Assembly (NCBI GenBank): GCA_041685645.1
Contig: JAWLFI010000137.1
Location: forward strand, 1-7,108
DNA from: JAWLFI01 sp041685645
GTDB lineage: Bacteria; Bacteroidota; Bacteroidia; Chitinophagales; Saprospiraceae
Reading direction: 5' to 3'
DNA length: 7,108 nt
The notes beneath the pieces are model-generated. The model was given only the letters and a program-made list of their open reading frames with translations, had not been told where the DNA came from and made no database searches. The translations under genes and the position numbers were made by a program. How positions within the stretch are numbered: position 1 is the first letter of the stretch; each line of letters begins with the position of its first letter. This document shows positions 5,643 through 7,108 of this stretch, piece after piece.

Positions 5643-7108
5643 CGACCCACATTTCGCTTTGAAAAGGCTCAAAAGCAGACTTCAAGTCCTGAAAGAGCTT
5701 GGGGCCCCGTTTTTCATAGTATTCCAGAAAATTCGTCCGCCTTTCTTGTAGACTTCCGTTGGGAGCAATTTCACTTCGAATGCGTCGCAACCGCTGGTGT
5801 TGAATGTCGTTCTTTACTTTCAATGACCGACGCACCTTTTTCTGCAACCGATCCAGGGTTTTCAAGGCATCCACGCGAGCAGCCTCTGTTGAATAGTCCA
5901 AAGTGGGGTCGACTTCAGAAATCTTCACCTGAAGAGTATCAAAAGCCGCGTGCATTTGCTCGTATGCCTTGCTAAAATCAAGTTCAGTGGGGAAGTCATG
6001 ATCCAACCACCCCTTTTCCAAGTCGTGTAGATGTGAAAACCACTGCTCCACGGGCAACCCAAAATCCTTTAACGTTCTCCATTGCGCTGTGGCTATAAGG
6101 GTGGCGGAGTGCCTGCGGACCAATAAAGGTAGTGGCAAATCAAATTCATTAAATTGACGTTTTCTTTCCATCCAATAGGCTAATTCGCCTCCTCCACCTA
6201 CATAAATTATATTGGGGAAAATAAATTCCTGATAAATGGGGCGCATTACAACATTAGGACTGAATCGCTCCGGATGGTTCTCAATGCAATTAGACATGTC
6301 TTCCACGGACATTTTAATCTCACTATCTAACACATAATACATATTGTTCTCATATGTAATTCTTCTTCGTTGACCATCGTAGAGGTAAAAAAAGTTGATG
6401 TCTCTTGCCAGGGCCTGATCGCCATATCCCATTTGTTGCAGCTCCTCTTGAGATTGCTCCACCAAATCTCGAGAAGGCTGTTCTAGAACTTCCCTTTTAA
6501 TGTGTGGTACAAAAGCACGTTTTAACTCCCTGTTATCCATCTGAACGATGAGCAGGGGCTCATCGCGAAATAGTTGTAGAAGAAAATACTGCATCGCATC
6601 ACCGACGGAACGATTGCCATCAAAAGAGTCATGCATGAGCTCGATAATTTCCTCTCCGTAATAACTCCCTTTGAGCTGCTTGTCCAGTTTTTCAATGATG
6701 GGTACAATATTGCGAGTGGACATACGACCTACTGCGTCACCCGCCGTTTCATCCCGCCACTCCAGTCGATCTGATTTGTAATACAAATGATTCATTTCCT
6801 CAAAGTCGTGATCCTCTCCACCTATAATAAATAAAGGCAAAACTGAACCTTTGGAATAAGAAGCATTCACAGCCTCAGCAGTTACAATGGCACTGATAAT
6901 TTTATGTATAAAATACAATGGACCAGTCAGTAAACTCGGTTGGTGCGCCGTAATAACAGTGAAGGTATTCTCGTCGCGCAGTTGGTCCACCACTTTTCTT
7001 CTTTCCCCGGATAACAGACCGAGTTTTCGATATTGGGAGCAGATTACCTCAGTAACCATTTCTCGTGAAGTGGAATAACTCGATTTTTTTTTGTCTATTT
7101 GGTCTAGG
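5629..7108 (-). CDS. bshC: Putative cysteine ligase BshC of bacillithiol synthesis, 5' end cut off by the window
   Basis: BshC adds cysteine to glucosaminyl-malate to finish bacillithiol, the glutathione-like thiol of Firmicutes and many Bacteroidota. Family features in order are the TAHQPSLLTGPLYF segment (HQ at 6940-6945), equivalent to the TGxQ...TGPLY signature; GGEDHDFEEMNH (about 6785-6823); PIYQEFIFPN followed by GGGGELAYW (6172-6201); and a C-terminal helical coiled-coil region ending with the PNGSLQER motif. An ATG at 7059 gives 476 residues, but the frame stays open from there to the right edge, giving 492 visible residues. Only about 38 residues would precede the first signature if 7059 were used, against roughly 70-80 in known members (about 530-540 residues in all). 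The added sequence (SREMVTEVICSQYRKLG) also looks like family sequence. The true start is therefore most likely outside. A run of nine A's (7092-7084, minus strand) encodes KKK here. Confidence 0.92.
   Translation of the reverse strand, partial: LDQIDKKKSSYSTSREMVTEVICSQYRKLGLLSGERRKVVDQLRDENTFTVITAHQPSLLTGPLYFIHKIISAIVTAEAVNASYSKGSVLPLFIIGGEDHDFEEMNHLYYKSDRLEWRDETAGDAVGRMSTRNIVPIIEKLDKQLKGSYYGEEIIELMHDSFDGNRSVGDAMQYFLLQLFRDEPLLIVQMDNRELKRAFVPHIKREVLEQPSRDLVEQSQEELQQMGYGDQALARDINFFYLYDGQRRRITYENNMYYVLDSEIKMSVEDMSNCIENHPERFSPNVVMRPIYQEFIFPNIIYVGGGGELAYWMERKRQFNEFDLPLPLLVRRHSATLIATAQWRTLKDFGLPVEQWFSHLHDLEKGWLDHDFPTELDFSKAYEQMHAAFDTLQVKISEVDPTLDYSTEAARVDALKTLDRLQKKVRRSLKVKNDIQHQRLRRIRSEIAPNGSLQERRTNFLEYYEKRGPKLFQDLKSAFEPFQSEMWVVTTP

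Noticed and set aside
5554..5751. Plus-strand open frame across the accD/bshC junction
   Set aside because: It is out of frame with accD and antisense to bshC, both of which are clearly real, and shows no family features.
7084..7092. Run of nine T's on the plus strand as a possible terminator tail
   Set aside because: No GC-rich hairpin precedes it, and on the minus strand it is read as AAA codons inside the open bshC frame.

Overview
The window looks like chromosomal DNA from a member of the Bacteroidota, possibly a Saprospiria-like lineage; the phylum is better supported than the class. Three lines support this. Several genes are preceded by exact matches to the Bacteroidota -7 promoter box (TAnnTTTG) and lack clear Shine-Dalgarno sequences. 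The leucyl-tRNA synthetase has the family form with an insertion before a cysteine-poor zinc-type module. A bacillithiol-synthesis gene (bshC) sits among housekeeping genes. There is no phage, insertion sequence, CRISPR array, tRNA or rRNA.

Layout from left to right. Positions 1-2262 (minus) hold most of leuS, with its 3' end cut off by the window edge. Positions 2263-2338 are a divergent promoter region built on a 7-bp inverted repeat. Positions 2339-2719 (plus) encode a small membrane-anchored helical protein of unknown function. It meets tail-to-tail, with a 4-nt overlap, a gene for a secreted single-domain protein on the minus strand (2716-3306). Positions 3307-3701 contain no credible gene. 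They hold a GC-rich (about 71% G+C over 3424-3556), strongly foldable element with further hairpins to about 3617, which I read as an interspersed repeat or structured RNA rather than as protein-coding. Then come hemE (3702-4721) and accD (4791-5642), both plus; accD has its own promoter box. Last is bshC (minus, 5629 to the right edge), whose 3' end overlaps the end of accD by 14 nt and whose 5' end lies outside the window.

The recognised genes are core metabolism: charging of tRNA-Leu, haem synthesis, the first committed step of fatty acid synthesis, and the last step of bacillithiol (low-molecular-weight thiol) synthesis. They do not form one pathway, and the strand changes argue against one operon. 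The part least explained by known genes is the structured element at 3424-3617 just upstream of hemE. I see no multi-gene defence or other novel system here.
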